Assembly: GCA_036495425.1 (NCBI GenBank)
Contig: DASXMW010000289.1
Location: 1-24,284, forward strand
Direction of reading: 5' to 3'
From: Bog-532 sp036495425
GTDB lineage: Bacteria > Actinomycetota > Actinomycetes > Streptosporangiales > Streptosporangiaceae
DNA length: 24,284 bases
Both the position numbers and the translations under genes were made by a program. This document shows, piece after piece, positions 7,515 to 14,501 of the stretch. Each line of letters begins with the position of its first letter. Position 1 is the stretch's first letter. Below the pieces are notes generated by a model. That model ran no database searches. It was not told the origin of the DNA and saw only the letters and a list, made by a program, of their open reading frames with translations.

Positions 7515-8861
7515 ATGTCCGCAGCGGTGCTGTGGTTCCGACGAGACCTGCGCCTGGGTGATCACCCGGCCCTGCTGGCCGCGGCCGACGAGGGACCGGT
7601 GACGGCGCTGTTCGTCCTGGACGACACGCTGTGCAAGCCGTCCGGCGCGCCGCGGATCGCGTTCATGTACCGGACCCTGCGCGCTCTGGACGCATCGCTG
7701 CGCGAGCACGGCGGCGGCCTGGTGGTGCGCCGGGGCAAGCCCGAGAATGTGGTGCCGGCCGTGGCCAAGGAGGCGGGCGCGTCGTCGGTGCACATCAGCG
7801 CGGACTTCGGCCCGTATGGCCGGGCCCGCGACGAGCGGGTAGAAGAAGCACTGCGCGGTACCGCCCTGGTCCGGACCGGATCTCCGTACGCGATCGCCCC
7901 TGGCCGCATCACCAAGGGCGACGGCACGCCGTTCAAGGTCTACACCCCGTTCTACAAGGCCTGGTCCGCACACGGCTGGCGGGCGCCCGCCAAATCGCCC
8001 GGTGCCACCAAGTGGCACACCCTGGACGGCACCGGCATCCCCCGGGACCCGGAGCTGCCGGCCGGGCTGACCCTGCCCGAAGCGGGGGAGGAGGCCGCCC
8101 TGGCCGCCTGGCGCCGGTTCCGGCGCAGCCACCTGAGCGGCTACGGCTCCGAGCGGGACCGCCCCGGCCTGAACCACACCTCGCGGATGTCGCCCTACCT
8201 CAAGTGGGGCTCGATCCACCCGCGGACGATCCTGGACGGCCTGGGCGGCGATTCGACCTACCGCAAGGAGATCGCCTGGCGGGAGTTCTACGCCGCCGTG
8301 CTGTACCACTGGCCGCAGAGCGCCCGCGAGTACTTCCTGCCCCGGATGGCCAAGATGCCCTACTCCAGCGGTAAGGACGCCGGCCAGGCGTTCCGGGCCT
8401 GGACCGAGGGGAAGACCGGCTACCCGATCGTGGACGCGGGCATGCGCCAGCTGCTGGCCGAAGGCTGGATGCACAACCGGCTCCGCATGATCGTGGCCTC
8501 GTTCCTGGTCAAGGATCTGCACATCGAGTGGACCCACGGGGCCCGGCACTTCATGCGGCACCTGGTCGACGGCGACCTGGCCAGCAACCAGCACGGCTGG
8601 CAGTGGACCGCGGGCACCGGCACCGACGCCGCCCCGTACTTCCGGATCTTCAACCCGGTCACCCAGGGCCAGAAGTTCGACCCCGAGGGCGCGTACATCC
8701 GCCGCTACGTGCCCGAACTGCGCGAGCTGAGCGACAAGGAGATCCACGAGCCCTGGGACCGGGCCGACGGGCTGCCCGACGGCTACCCGGAGCGGATCGT
8801 CGACCACGCCCGGGCCCGCAACGAGTCGCTCGAGGCCTACCAGCATCTGCGCGGCCGATGA
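7515..8861 (+). CDS. phr: deoxyribodipyrimidine photo-lyase (class I)
   Basis: A 448-residue cryptochrome/photolyase family protein that would repair UV-induced cyclobutane pyrimidine dimers using FADH- and blue light. The N-terminal alpha/beta domain begins AAVLWFRRDLRLGDHPAL, the standard photolyase opening. The C-terminal FAD domain shows LSGYGSERDRPGLNHTSRMSPYLKWG, EIAWREFY, TGYPIVDAGMRQL, GWMHNRLRM and DLASNQHGWQWTAGTGTDAAPYFRIFNP, the conserved FAD and DNA-lesion binding blocks. Length matches the family. ATG 7515 is supported by GGAGGGGAG about 9 nt upstream. The nature of the antenna cofactor cannot be decided by eye. The gene is monocistronic by appearance and converges on otsA with a 69-bp gap. 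Confidence 0.95.
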   Translation: MSAAVLWFRRDLRLGDHPALLAAADEGPVTALFVLDDTLCKPSGAPRIAFMYRTLRALDASLREHGGGLVVRRGKPENVVPAVAKEAGASSVHISADFGPYGRARDERVEEALRGTALVRTGSPYAIAPGRITKGDGTPFKVYTPFYKAWSAHGWRAPAKSPGATKWHTLDGTGIPRDPELPAGLTLPEAGEEAALAAWRRFRRSHLSGYGSERDRPGLNHTSRMSPYLKWGSIHPRTILDGLGGDSTYRKEIAWREFYAAVLYHWPQSAREYFLPRMAKMPYSSGKDAGQAFRAWTEGKTGYPIVDAGMRQLLAEGWMHNRLRMIVASFLVKDLHIEWTHGARHFMRHLVDGDLASNQHGWQWTAGTGTDAAPYFRIFNPVTQGQKFDPEGAYIRRYVPELRELSDKEIHEPWDRADGLPDGYPERIVDHARARNESLEAYQHLRGR

Positions 8862-8930
8862 TTCCGGGCCAGACTCACTGCGGCGCACGGTTAATTGACG
8901 TGGTAATTCAAGGCAGCTGAGGAGGGCGTG

Positions 8931-10394
8931 TCACACGTCTTTGCCACCGCGCGAGGCGATCTCGGACAGCTGCTCGGCCACCCACCGGTGCACGTCGTAC
9001 TTGCGCACGTACGAGGCCATGTCCGAGATCGCCGCCCGCCGGACCTCGGCCGGCAGCCGCAGCGCCTGCTCGATGCGGTAGGACAGGCCTTCGACATCGA
9101 ACGGGTTGCACAGCACCGCCTGGGGCAGCTCCTCGGCCGCGCCGGTGAACTCGCTCAGCACCAGCAGCCCGCTCGATTTCCGGGCCTCCTGCACGGTGAC
9201 GTACTCCTTGCAGACCAGGTTCATGCCGTCGATCAGCGGCGTCACCAGCAGGGCGTCGGCGGTCGCGTAGTACGAGGCCAGCTGCTGCTGGCCGAGCCCC
9301 CGGTACAGGTAGTGCACGGGCACGTCCTCGCCGGGCTCGGTGAACCGCCCGTTGATCCGCCCGATGTGCTGCTCGACCGAGGCCCGCAGCTGGCGGTACT
9401 CCCGCACGTTGTCCCGGCTGGGCACCGCCACCTGCAGGAAGGCCAGGCCAGTGCGCATCTCCGGGTTGCGCTCCAGCATCATCTCCACCGCCAGCAGCCG
9501 CTCGACGATGCCCTTGGTGTAGTCCAGCCGGTCCACGCCCAGCAGCAGCGTCCGCCCGGCGAACTGCTCGCGCAGCGCGTCGACCTCGGTGCCGGTCTCC
9601 GGGTCGCAGGCATGCCGGGTGAAGTCGGTCACGTCAATCGAGATCGGCGACGCGGTGGTCTGAACCAGCCGGCCATCCGGCAGCGCGATCGTGGTCCCGC
9701 GCACCTCGATGCCCGAGCCGGACAGCAGCCGCGCGCAGGCCCGCACGAAGTTGCTGCGGTAGTGCTCGGTGTGGAACGAGATCACGTCCGCGCCCAGCAG
9801 CCCGACCAGGATCTGCTCCCGCCATGGCAGCCGGGCGAAGAGGTCCGGCGATGGCCACGGCACGTGCAGGAAGAACCCGATCGGCTGGTCCGGCCGCCGC
9901 CCGCGGATCAGCTGCGGGACCAGCATCAGCTGGTAGTCGTGGATCCAGGCGATGGCGTCCGGATACTCGTCCAGCGCCTCCAGCGCCCGGTCGGCGAAGA
10001 CCGCGTTCACGTCCCGGTAGCTGTGCCACCAGGCCCGCTCGAACCGGGGCTTCTCGATCGCGTAGTGCAGCAGCGGCCACAGGGTGGCGTTGGAGAAGCC
10101 GTAGTAATAGTTCCGGACCTGGGACGAGGACAGGCTGACCGGCTTCAGCCGCACGCCCGAGTCCGGCAGCGTGGCCGGCATGCCCTTGGTGCCGCCGTCC
10201 CAGCCGACCCAGGCCCCCGAATGCGTCGACATCACCGGCCGCAGCGCCGTGACCAGGCCGCCGGGGGACAGCTCCCAGCCGTTCTCGCCATGCTGGACGG
10301 GCAGCCGGTTGGCCACCGCCACCACCGGACGGTCGTCGGTCGCCGTGGACGCTGACTCGCTCATCGCCGTAACCGTATCGTGTTCGGCAGACAC
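8931..10394 (-). CDS. otsA: alpha,alpha-trehalose-phosphate synthase (UDP-forming), GT20
   Basis: A GT20 glycosyltransferase making trehalose-6-phosphate from a nucleotide-glucose donor and glucose-6-phosphate. Conserved blocks in order are VVAVANRLPV, GWDGG, NYYYGFSNATLWPLLHY, IAWIHDYQLMLVP, GFFLHVPWPSPDLF with the LLGADVISFHTEHY segment, VDRLDYTKGIVERL (phosphate-binding Arg and Lys), and LVTPLIDGMNLVCKEYV. The usual HDYHL is HDYQL here. GTG 10394 lies 6 bp after the stop of the HAD gene, which favours coupled translation; ATG 10364 is an alternative start that removes 10 residues. The product is 487 residues from GTG, a normal length. The neighbouring HAD hydrolase is the only phosphatase candidate nearby. 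Confidence 0.93.
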   Translation of the reverse strand: MSAEHDTVTAMSESASTATDDRPVVAVANRLPVQHGENGWELSPGGLVTALRPVMSTHSGAWVGWDGGTKGMPATLPDSGVRLKPVSLSSSQVRNYYYGFSNATLWPLLHYAIEKPRFERAWWHSYRDVNAVFADRALEALDEYPDAIAWIHDYQLMLVPQLIRGRRPDQPIGFFLHVPWPSPDLFARLPWREQILVGLLGADVISFHTEHYRSNFVRACARLLSGSGIEVRGTTIALPDGRLVQTTASPISIDVTDFTRHACDPETGTEVDALREQFAGRTLLLGVDRLDYTKGIVERLLAVEMMLERNPEMRTGLAFLQVAVPSRDNVREYRQLRASVEQHIGRINGRFTEPGEDVPVHYLYRGLGQQQLASYYATADALLVTPLIDGMNLVCKEYVTVQEARKSSGLLVLSEFTGAAEELPQAVLCNPFDVEGLSYRIEQALRLPAEVRRAAISDMASYVRKYDVHRWVAEQLSEIASRGGKDV

Positions 10395-10400
10395 CCTGCT

Positions 10401-11081
10401 TTACCCCCCGGCCCGGTGGACCAGAATGCTGTCCGGCAGGCCGTCCAGCAGCGCGGCCGGGTCGTCGTACACCGCGGCCGCACCCGCGCCCAGCAGTTCG
10501 TCCCGCCCGATGCCGCCGCTGAGCAGGCCGATGCACGGCACCCGGGCCTTGACGCAGGCCTGCACGTCCCACACGGTGTCGCCCACGAACAGCGCCGCCT
10601 CCGGCGGCACGCCGGCCTTGTCCAGCGCCACCTGCACCAGGTCCGGCGCGGGCTTGCTCTGCGCCACGTCCCCGGACGAGGTGGCCGCGTCGATGGCATC
10701 GTCGGCGTCCAGTGCCGTCCGCAGGACGCGGAACTCGTGGTCGTCGGCCGAACTGGCCAGCACCACCCGCCAGCCCTCCTGCTGGCAGGCCCGCAGCAGG
10801 TTGGCCGCGCCCGGCAGCGGCCGCAGCCGGGTCCAGAACGTCGCGAACAGCGCGCTGTGCGCGGCCCGGATGCTGCCGTCGTGGCCGCGATCCCGGTCGT
10901 CCGGCAGCAGCGCGTCCAGCAGCAGGTCCGACCCCATCCCGATGGCCCGGTGGATGCGGGTCATGGACACCTCGTGCCCGGCCTGCGCGAACGCTTCCCA
11001 CCAGCACACCGCGTGCAGGTAGTTGGTATCGACCAGGGTGCCGTCCACATCGAACAGCACCGCTCTCAGTCCCTGGTTCAT
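10401..11081 (-). CDS. HAD-superfamily hydrolase (phosphoglucomutase/phosphatase-like)
   Basis: A 226-residue HAD hydrolase with all four motifs: DVDGTL (nucleophile D11, acid/base D13), the Ser/Thr motif ASSA, the Lys motif SKPAPD, and the acidic motif GDTVWD. A helical cap between motifs I and II places it in the beta-phosphoglucomutase/phosphoglycolate phosphatase-like subgroup. It is not the trehalose-phosphatase (OtsB) type, which has a different cap. It sits directly upstream of otsA with a 6-bp gap and no separate promoter between them, so they are probably co-transcribed. An inferred role is dephosphorylation of a sugar phosphate in the trehalose pathway; housekeeping phosphatase activity is equally possible. 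ATG 11081 lacks a strong ribosome-binding site. Confidence 0.88.
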   Translation of the reverse strand: MNQGLRAVLFDVDGTLVDTNYLHAVCWWEAFAQAGHEVSMTRIHRAIGMGSDLLLDALLPDDRDRGHDGSIRAAHSALFATFWTRLRPLPGAANLLRACQQEGWRVVLASSADDHEFRVLRTALDADDAIDAATSSGDVAQSKPAPDLVQVALDKAGVPPEAALFVGDTVWDVQACVKARVPCIGLLSGGIGRDELLGAGAAAVYDDPAALLDGLPDSILVHRAGG

Positions 11082-11161
11082 GATCAGCGGCTACCCGCGA
11101 AGCTTGTCCCGAACCGTCCCCGGGCCAGCGCCCGGGTCCGGGTGGCCTGGTAAGGCCTGGT

Positions 11162-11167
11162 TACGCT
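11162..11167 (+). promoter_or_regulatory. putative -10 hexamer of a leaderless start
   Basis: TACGCT (TANNNT) is exactly 6 nt before ATG 11174, which has no Shine-Dalgarno sequence. The spacing matches that seen before GTG 1861 and predicts a leaderless transcript. Confidence 0.35.
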
Positions 11168-11173
11168 CGGGGC

Positions 11174-12205
11174 ATGACGCTTGAGGCACACGTCGAGACC
11201 GCGCCGCCGCCGATCCGCTGGGGCATCCTGGGCGCGGGCCGCATCGCCCGCAGTTTCGTGACCGATCTGCTGCTGCTGAAGGACCAGACCCCGGCCGCGG
11301 TCGGCTCGCGGTCCTCGGGCCGGGCCCAGCAGTTCGCGGCCGACTTCGGCATCGGCAGCTTCTACGGCTCCTACGCGGCCCTGGCCGCCGACGACAGCCT
11401 GGACGTCATCTACGTGGCCACCCCGCACTCCGAGCACTTCGAGGGGGCCCGGATCTGCCTGGAGGCGGGCCGCCCGGTGCTGGTCGAGAAGCCGTTCACG
11501 GTCACCGCGGCCCAGACGTCCCAGCTCATCGCGCTGGCCACCAGCCAGCGGCTGTTCGCCATGGAAGCCATGTGGACGCGGTTCAACCCGATCGTGCGCG
11601 AGGTCACCGATCTGGTCGGCGGCGGCGCCGTGGGCCGGGTCGTCGCGGTCCAGGCCGACCTGTCCGGGCCCGCCGACTACAACCCCGAGGACCGGCTGTG
11701 GAACCCGGACCTGGCCGGAGGCGCCCTGCTCGACCTGGGGGTCTATCCGCTGTCGTTCGGCTCGATGCTGCTCGGCGCGCCCGAAGAGATAAAGGCCGTC
11801 GCGGCCCCCGGTCCCACCGGGGTGGACGCCAGCACCGCGGTGATCGCCCGCTACCCGGGCGGCGCCATCGGCCTGTACTACTGCGGCCTGTGGGCCCGGT
11901 CGCCCCGGGTGGCCACGATCACCGGCACCCACGGCGTGATCACCGTGGGATCGGCCACGGGGGCGCCGTTCTTCAAGCCGGACCGTTACACGCTGGTCCC
12001 CGCCCACGGCGAACCGCGCACCAAGGAGGTCACTTTGCAGGGGGAGGGCTTCACCTACGAGGCCGCCGAGGTGGCCCGCTGCCTGCGGGCCGGTCTGGCC
12101 GAATCACCGGTCATGCCACTGGCCGGAACGCTGGACGTGATGCGGGCCCTGGACGCCGCGCGTGCCGCGTCCGGCAGCATCGGCCCACGACATGGTGTTA
12201 AATAG
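11174..12205 (+). CDS. Gfo/Idh/MocA family NAD(P)-dependent oxidoreductase
   Basis: A 343-residue oxidoreductase. The N-terminal Rossmann fold starts at residue 14 with IRWGILGAGRIARSF (GxGxxA nucleotide-binding loop), followed by DVIYVATPHSEHFEGA and VEKPF with the family's catalytic-site Lys at residue 106. The middle segment, MEAMWTRFNP through GGALLDLGVYPL, resembles dihydrodiol/D-xylose dehydrogenase-like members. Such enzymes oxidise or reduce sugars, inositols or related diols; the substrate cannot be assigned. It is divergent from the HAD/otsA pair with 92 bp between start codons. A leaderless start is likely. The cold-shock gene follows after 148 bp and probably has its own promoter. 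Confidence 0.9.
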   Translation: MTLEAHVETAPPPIRWGILGAGRIARSFVTDLLLLKDQTPAAVGSRSSGRAQQFAADFGIGSFYGSYAALAADDSLDVIYVATPHSEHFEGARICLEAGRPVLVEKPFTVTAAQTSQLIALATSQRLFAMEAMWTRFNPIVREVTDLVGGGAVGRVVAVQADLSGPADYNPEDRLWNPDLAGGALLDLGVYPLSFGSMLLGAPEEIKAVAAPGPTGVDASTAVIARYPGGAIGLYYCGLWARSPRVATITGTHGVITVGSATGAPFFKPDRYTLVPAHGEPRTKEVTLQGEGFTYEAAEVARCLRAGLAESPVMPLAGTLDVMRALDAARAASGSIGPRHGVK

Positions 12206-12254
12206 CCGTGGTTGTCGTCGAAGTTCGTTGTCCGGTCACGGTGCCTGCGAATTC

Positions 12255-12260
12255 TTGACA
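12255..12260 (+). promoter_or_regulatory. possible -35 element (TTGACA) for the cold-shock gene
   Basis: A perfect TTGACA lies 93 bp before the cspA-like ATG, in the 148-bp gap after the oxidoreductase gene. The -10 region at the expected distance (around 12275-12283, CACACTGC) is weak. If used, it gives a 5' leader of roughly 65 nt, in keeping with the long leaders of many cold-shock mRNAs. Confidence 0.3.
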
Positions 12261-12353
12261 GCGGGTGCCAGGACCCACACTGCGGGACGGGCGGTCGCAA
12301 CAGCCCGGGGACACACAAGTGGACTCCGAAGATCGTTGTAGGAGAGATCGGGA

Positions 12354-12557
12354 ATGGCAGAAGGAACCGTCAAGTGGTTCAACGCTGACAAGGGCTATGG
12401 CTTCATCGCACCGGACGACGGCGGAGCCGACGTCTTCGTGCACTTCTCCGCCATCCAGTCCGACGGCTACCGCAGCCTGCAGGAGAACCAGAGGGTGGAG
12501 TTCGCGATCGGCCAGGGCGCCCGTGGCCCCCAGGCCGAGCAGGTCGTCCCCCTCTAA
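12354..12557 (+). CDS. cold-shock protein, CspA family
   Basis: A 67-residue single cold-shock domain, the normal length. It has the N-terminal EGTVKWFNADKG, RNP1-type KGYGFI (residues 13-18) and RNP2-type DVFVHFSAI (from residue 26). The fold is a five-stranded OB barrel that binds single-stranded RNA/DNA; members melt RNA structure or act as antiterminators. The ATG is preceded by GGAGAGATCGGGA, a good Shine-Dalgarno. The gene has a long upstream region and is followed at once by a strong hairpin, so it is probably transcribed alone. Whether it is cold-induced or constitutive is not visible. Confidence 0.96.
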   Translation: MAEGTVKWFNADKGYGFIAPDDGGADVFVHFSAIQSDGYRSLQENQRVEFAIGQGARGPQAEQVVPL

Positions 12558-12572
12558 CCGAGGCTTGCACGT

Positions 12573-12613
12573 CAGCACCGCCGGTCGCGCCCAGGGTGCG
12601 GCCGGCGGTGCTG
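12573..12613 (+). terminator. hairpin after cold-shock gene
   Basis: CAGCACCGCCGG (12573-12584) is perfectly complementary to CCGGCGGTGCTG (12602-12613), with a 17-nt loop. It lies 15 bp after the cspA-like stop. No U-tract follows, which is common in actinobacteria. Its right arm overlaps the putative -10 of the next gene. Confidence 0.7.
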
Positions 12614-12617
12614 TAAT
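12612..12617 (+). promoter_or_regulatory. putative -10 hexamer of a leaderless start
   Basis: TGTAAT, one mismatch from TATAAT, lies 6 nt before GTG 12624. No Shine-Dalgarno is present. It shares two bases with the right arm of the preceding terminator hairpin. Confidence 0.3.
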
Positions 12618-12623
12618 GAGCCG

Positions 12624-13217
12624 GTGGTCACACCGCTCGTCTTCACTCCCGGGGCCGCTCAGGACGCGCTGATCGGCGTGTCCGCGGCCTGGTGGCTGTT
12701 CGAAGCGGTGATGAACGTCCGGCAGTGGCTGCGCGCGGGCCGGACCCTGAACCGCGACCCGACCTACATCCTGATGTACGTCACGATCGCCGCCGCCGTG
12801 ATCGCCGCCCAGATCCTGGGCCGCCGCGGCGGCCTGTTGTGGCCCGGCGGCCGCATCTGGCCCGTCGTGACCGGCCTCATCCTGATCGTGGCCTGCGTCG
12901 CCATCCGCGCCTGGTCCATCATCACGCTGGGCCGCTTCTTCCAGTATTCGATCGGCATCCAGTCCGGCCACACCGTGGTCACCACCGGCCCCTATCGCTT
13001 CGTCCGCCACCCCAGCTACACGGGCCTGACCCTGGGCGTCGTCGGCTACGCCCTGGCTTGCGGCGACGTCTGGAGCCTCCTGGCCGCCGCCCTCCTGGCC
13101 GCCTTCGGCCTGACCATCCGTATCCGCGTCGAGGAACGCCAGCTGCGCGACTCCCTGGGCCCCGCCTACGCCGAGTTCGCCGCCCACCACAAACGCCTGT
13201 TCCCCGGCATCTTCTAA
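12624..13217 (+). CDS. isoprenylcysteine carboxyl methyltransferase (ICMT)-like membrane protein
   Basis: A 197-residue integral membrane protein with about five hydrophobic segments. The C-terminal half carries the ICMT/PEMT-type signature TTGPYRFVRHPSYTG followed by a hydrophobic stretch and RIRVEERQLRDSLGPAYAEFAAHHKRLFPGIF. The RHPxYxG and EExxL elements form the S-adenosylmethionine site in this family. Bacterial members probably methylate small lipids or unknown substrates rather than prenylated proteins; the substrate here is unknown. GTG 12624 is taken as the start because it lies 6 nt after a -10-like hexamer, though it has no ribosome-binding site. It converges on the CAP-domain gene, with a shared terminator between. 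Confidence 0.88.
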   Translation: MVTPLVFTPGAAQDALIGVSAAWWLFEAVMNVRQWLRAGRTLNRDPTYILMYVTIAAAVIAAQILGRRGGLLWPGGRIWPVVTGLILIVACVAIRAWSIITLGRFFQYSIGIQSGHTVVTTGPYRFVRHPSYTGLTLGVVGYALACGDVWSLLAAALLAAFGLTIRIRVEERQLRDSLGPAYAEFAAHHKRLFPGIF

Positions 13218-13260
13218 CCCCGCCGCCCCAGGCGTGCAGGAAGCGTGTCCTCATAGGCAA

Positions 13261-13305
13261 GCTGAGCCCAGTTTTATGCAGCATCCGCAAAAAGCTGGGC
13301 TCAGC
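13261..13305. terminator. bidirectional terminator between convergent genes
   Basis: GCTGAGCCCAG (13261-13271) is perfectly complementary to CTGGGCTCAGC (13295-13305). The stem is extended inward by a T-run pairing with an A-run (T13272-T13275 with the 13291-13294 region, including one G-T pair), giving about 15 bp. It lies between the 3' ends of the ICMT-like gene (+) and the CAP-domain gene (-), so it can serve both. Confidence 0.85.
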
Positions 13306-13325
13306 CTCCGGCCGGCGCGTGGGGG

Positions 13326-14210
13326 CTAGTTCGAGAAGTCCTGGGTGAGCCAGACGGTGCCGGAACTGTCCCGGTATACGGCGATGCCGACGTGGGCGAA
13401 CGACGAGGACAGGATGTTCTTGCGGTGACCGTCGTTCGGGGGCTGCTCGTTGAGCATGTCCTGGGTGAGCGCCACGGCGGCCTGGGCGACGGCGGTGGTG
13501 TCGCTGCTGACCGGGCCCTCCTCGCCGATGTTCTCGCCCGCTGAGGTCCAGTGCACGCCGGCCGCGGTCTCGCGGTCGCCGATCGCGGGCTCACCCGAGC
13601 ACTGGTGGGACAGGCCGCAGCCCTGGGCCATCAGCAGGTTGTGCTTGGAGGCGCTGGTGTTCAGGCCGTCCGAGAACGTCAGGGCGGGCAGGCCACTCTG
13701 GGACCGGGCCTGGTTGATCAGGGCCAGCACCTGGTCGGCCGGGGTGCCCTGCTGCGCGGGACTGGTCCCCGCGGGCGTGGTGCCCGGGGCCGACGACGGC
13801 GCCGTGGTGCCCGGCGACGAAGGCGAGGTCGAGGCCGGAGACGACGATGCTGAGGTCATGGACGGCTTGGGGCGTGGCCGGTAGATGTGGTGCGCCGGCA
13901 TCTTGGCGATGCCCATGGCCCCCACCGAGCAGGCCGCGCTCTTGCCCGTGCCCGTGGTCGTGCCCCCCTGCGAGGTGCACTGGGAGGCGGCCTGGACCTC
14001 GGTCACCGAGCCTGGCGTCGTGCGCGCCTTGCTGGGCCCAGCCATGGTGATGTGGTCCTGCGTCTGCGCGGTCGTACCGCTTGGCGCCATGGCCACGTAC
14101 ACCCCAGCCGCCGCCACCACCGGCAGGCCGGTCAGCGCCCACAGGTAGCGCTTGCGGGTGCTGTACGGCTGTTTCGGGCTGCGGTGCGAAGAGGGTCGCC
14201 CCGTTGCCAT
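13326..14210 (-). CDS. CAP-domain (SCP/PR-1) protein with N-terminal membrane anchor
   Basis: A 294-residue protein. A basic N-terminus (RKRY, residues 19-22) precedes a hydrophobic segment (about 23-42) that is either a signal anchor or a signal peptide, so the rest is extracytoplasmic. Residues about 120-160 are a Ser/Thr/Pro-rich linker. The C-terminal CAP domain starts at DQVLALINQARSQSGLPALTF and contains HNLLMAQGCGLSHQC, SAGENIGEEG and DGHRKNILSSSFAHVGIAV, the conserved CAP blocks with the HxE-type cavity residues. Cys pairs in the linker and in GCGLSHQC could form disulphides outside the cell. Bacterial CAP proteins have mostly unknown functions, some at the cell wall. AGGTGG just upstream supports ATG 14210. 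Confidence 0.9.
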   Translation of the reverse strand: MATGRPSSHRSPKQPYSTRKRYLWALTGLPVVAAAGVYVAMAPSGTTAQTQDHITMAGPSKARTTPGSVTEVQAASQCTSQGGTTTGTGKSAACSVGAMGIAKMPAHHIYRPRPKPSMTSASSSPASTSPSSPGTTAPSSAPGTTPAGTSPAQQGTPADQVLALINQARSQSGLPALTFSDGLNTSASKHNLLMAQGCGLSHQCSGEPAIGDRETAAGVHWTSAGENIGEEGPVSSDTTAVAQAAVALTQDMLNEQPPNDGHRKNILSSSFAHVGIAVYRDSSGTVWLTQDFSN

Positions 14211-14221
14211 ATATCCACCTC

Positions 14222-14246
14222 AATCGTCGTCCGTTTTTCGACGATT
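14222..14246. promoter_or_regulatory. inverted repeat in the leader of the CAP-domain gene
   Basis: AATCGTCG (14222-14229) pairs perfectly with CGACGATT (14239-14246) around a 9-nt T-rich spacer. On the minus strand it ends directly before the Shine-Dalgarno AGGTGG, 11 bp before the start codon. It may be an operator or an RNA hairpin that affects initiation. The rest of the 291-bp gap up to 14501 shows only an AT-rich patch (about 14340-14400) that could hold the promoter. Confidence 0.4.
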
Positions 14247-14501
14247 CGTGGCCGCCCTGCGCGGCAGCAGCACCGGTTAAAACTCCGGCAAAAAGCCTGT
14301 TGCCTCACAGGACACATGGAAGCCCCGCGCTCACCACGTATCGGCGGATAACGATAGGGCATCGACCGTATTTAGCGTGGTACATCGGGATTATTGGACC
14401 AAAAGGGTCGCGCGCCAGCTCACGAGGCCACGCACCAAGGTCCAAACCACCCCAAAGATCCGTTGCGGACGCCGTCGCCGGGCCAGCCGCAGTGGCCGAA
14501 A

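Noticed and set aside
8862..8930. Terminator between the photolyase and otsA genes
   Set aside because: An AT-rich, imperfectly symmetric patch (8891-8911) is present, but pairing is too poor for a hairpin.
8928..10355. Long plus-strand ORF of 475 codons opposite otsA
   Set aside because: It is an antisense shadow produced by high GC: no recognisable domains, composition dominated by Arg/Gln/His/Val, while the opposite strand encodes a complete GT20 enzyme.
10401..11081. Naming the HAD gene otsB
   Set aside because: Motifs and cap arrangement are of the beta-phosphoglucomutase/phosphoglycolate phosphatase type; only gene position links it to trehalose.
14394..14445. TTGGACC/GGTCCAA inverted repeat as terminator of the ROK gene
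   Set aside because: Only 7 bp with a 38-nt separation; too weak to support.
14211..14501. c-di-AMP (ydaO-type) riboswitch before the CAP-domain gene
   Set aside because: Such riboswitches precede some actinobacterial cell-wall genes, but I could not find the conserved ydaO core motifs in this leader.
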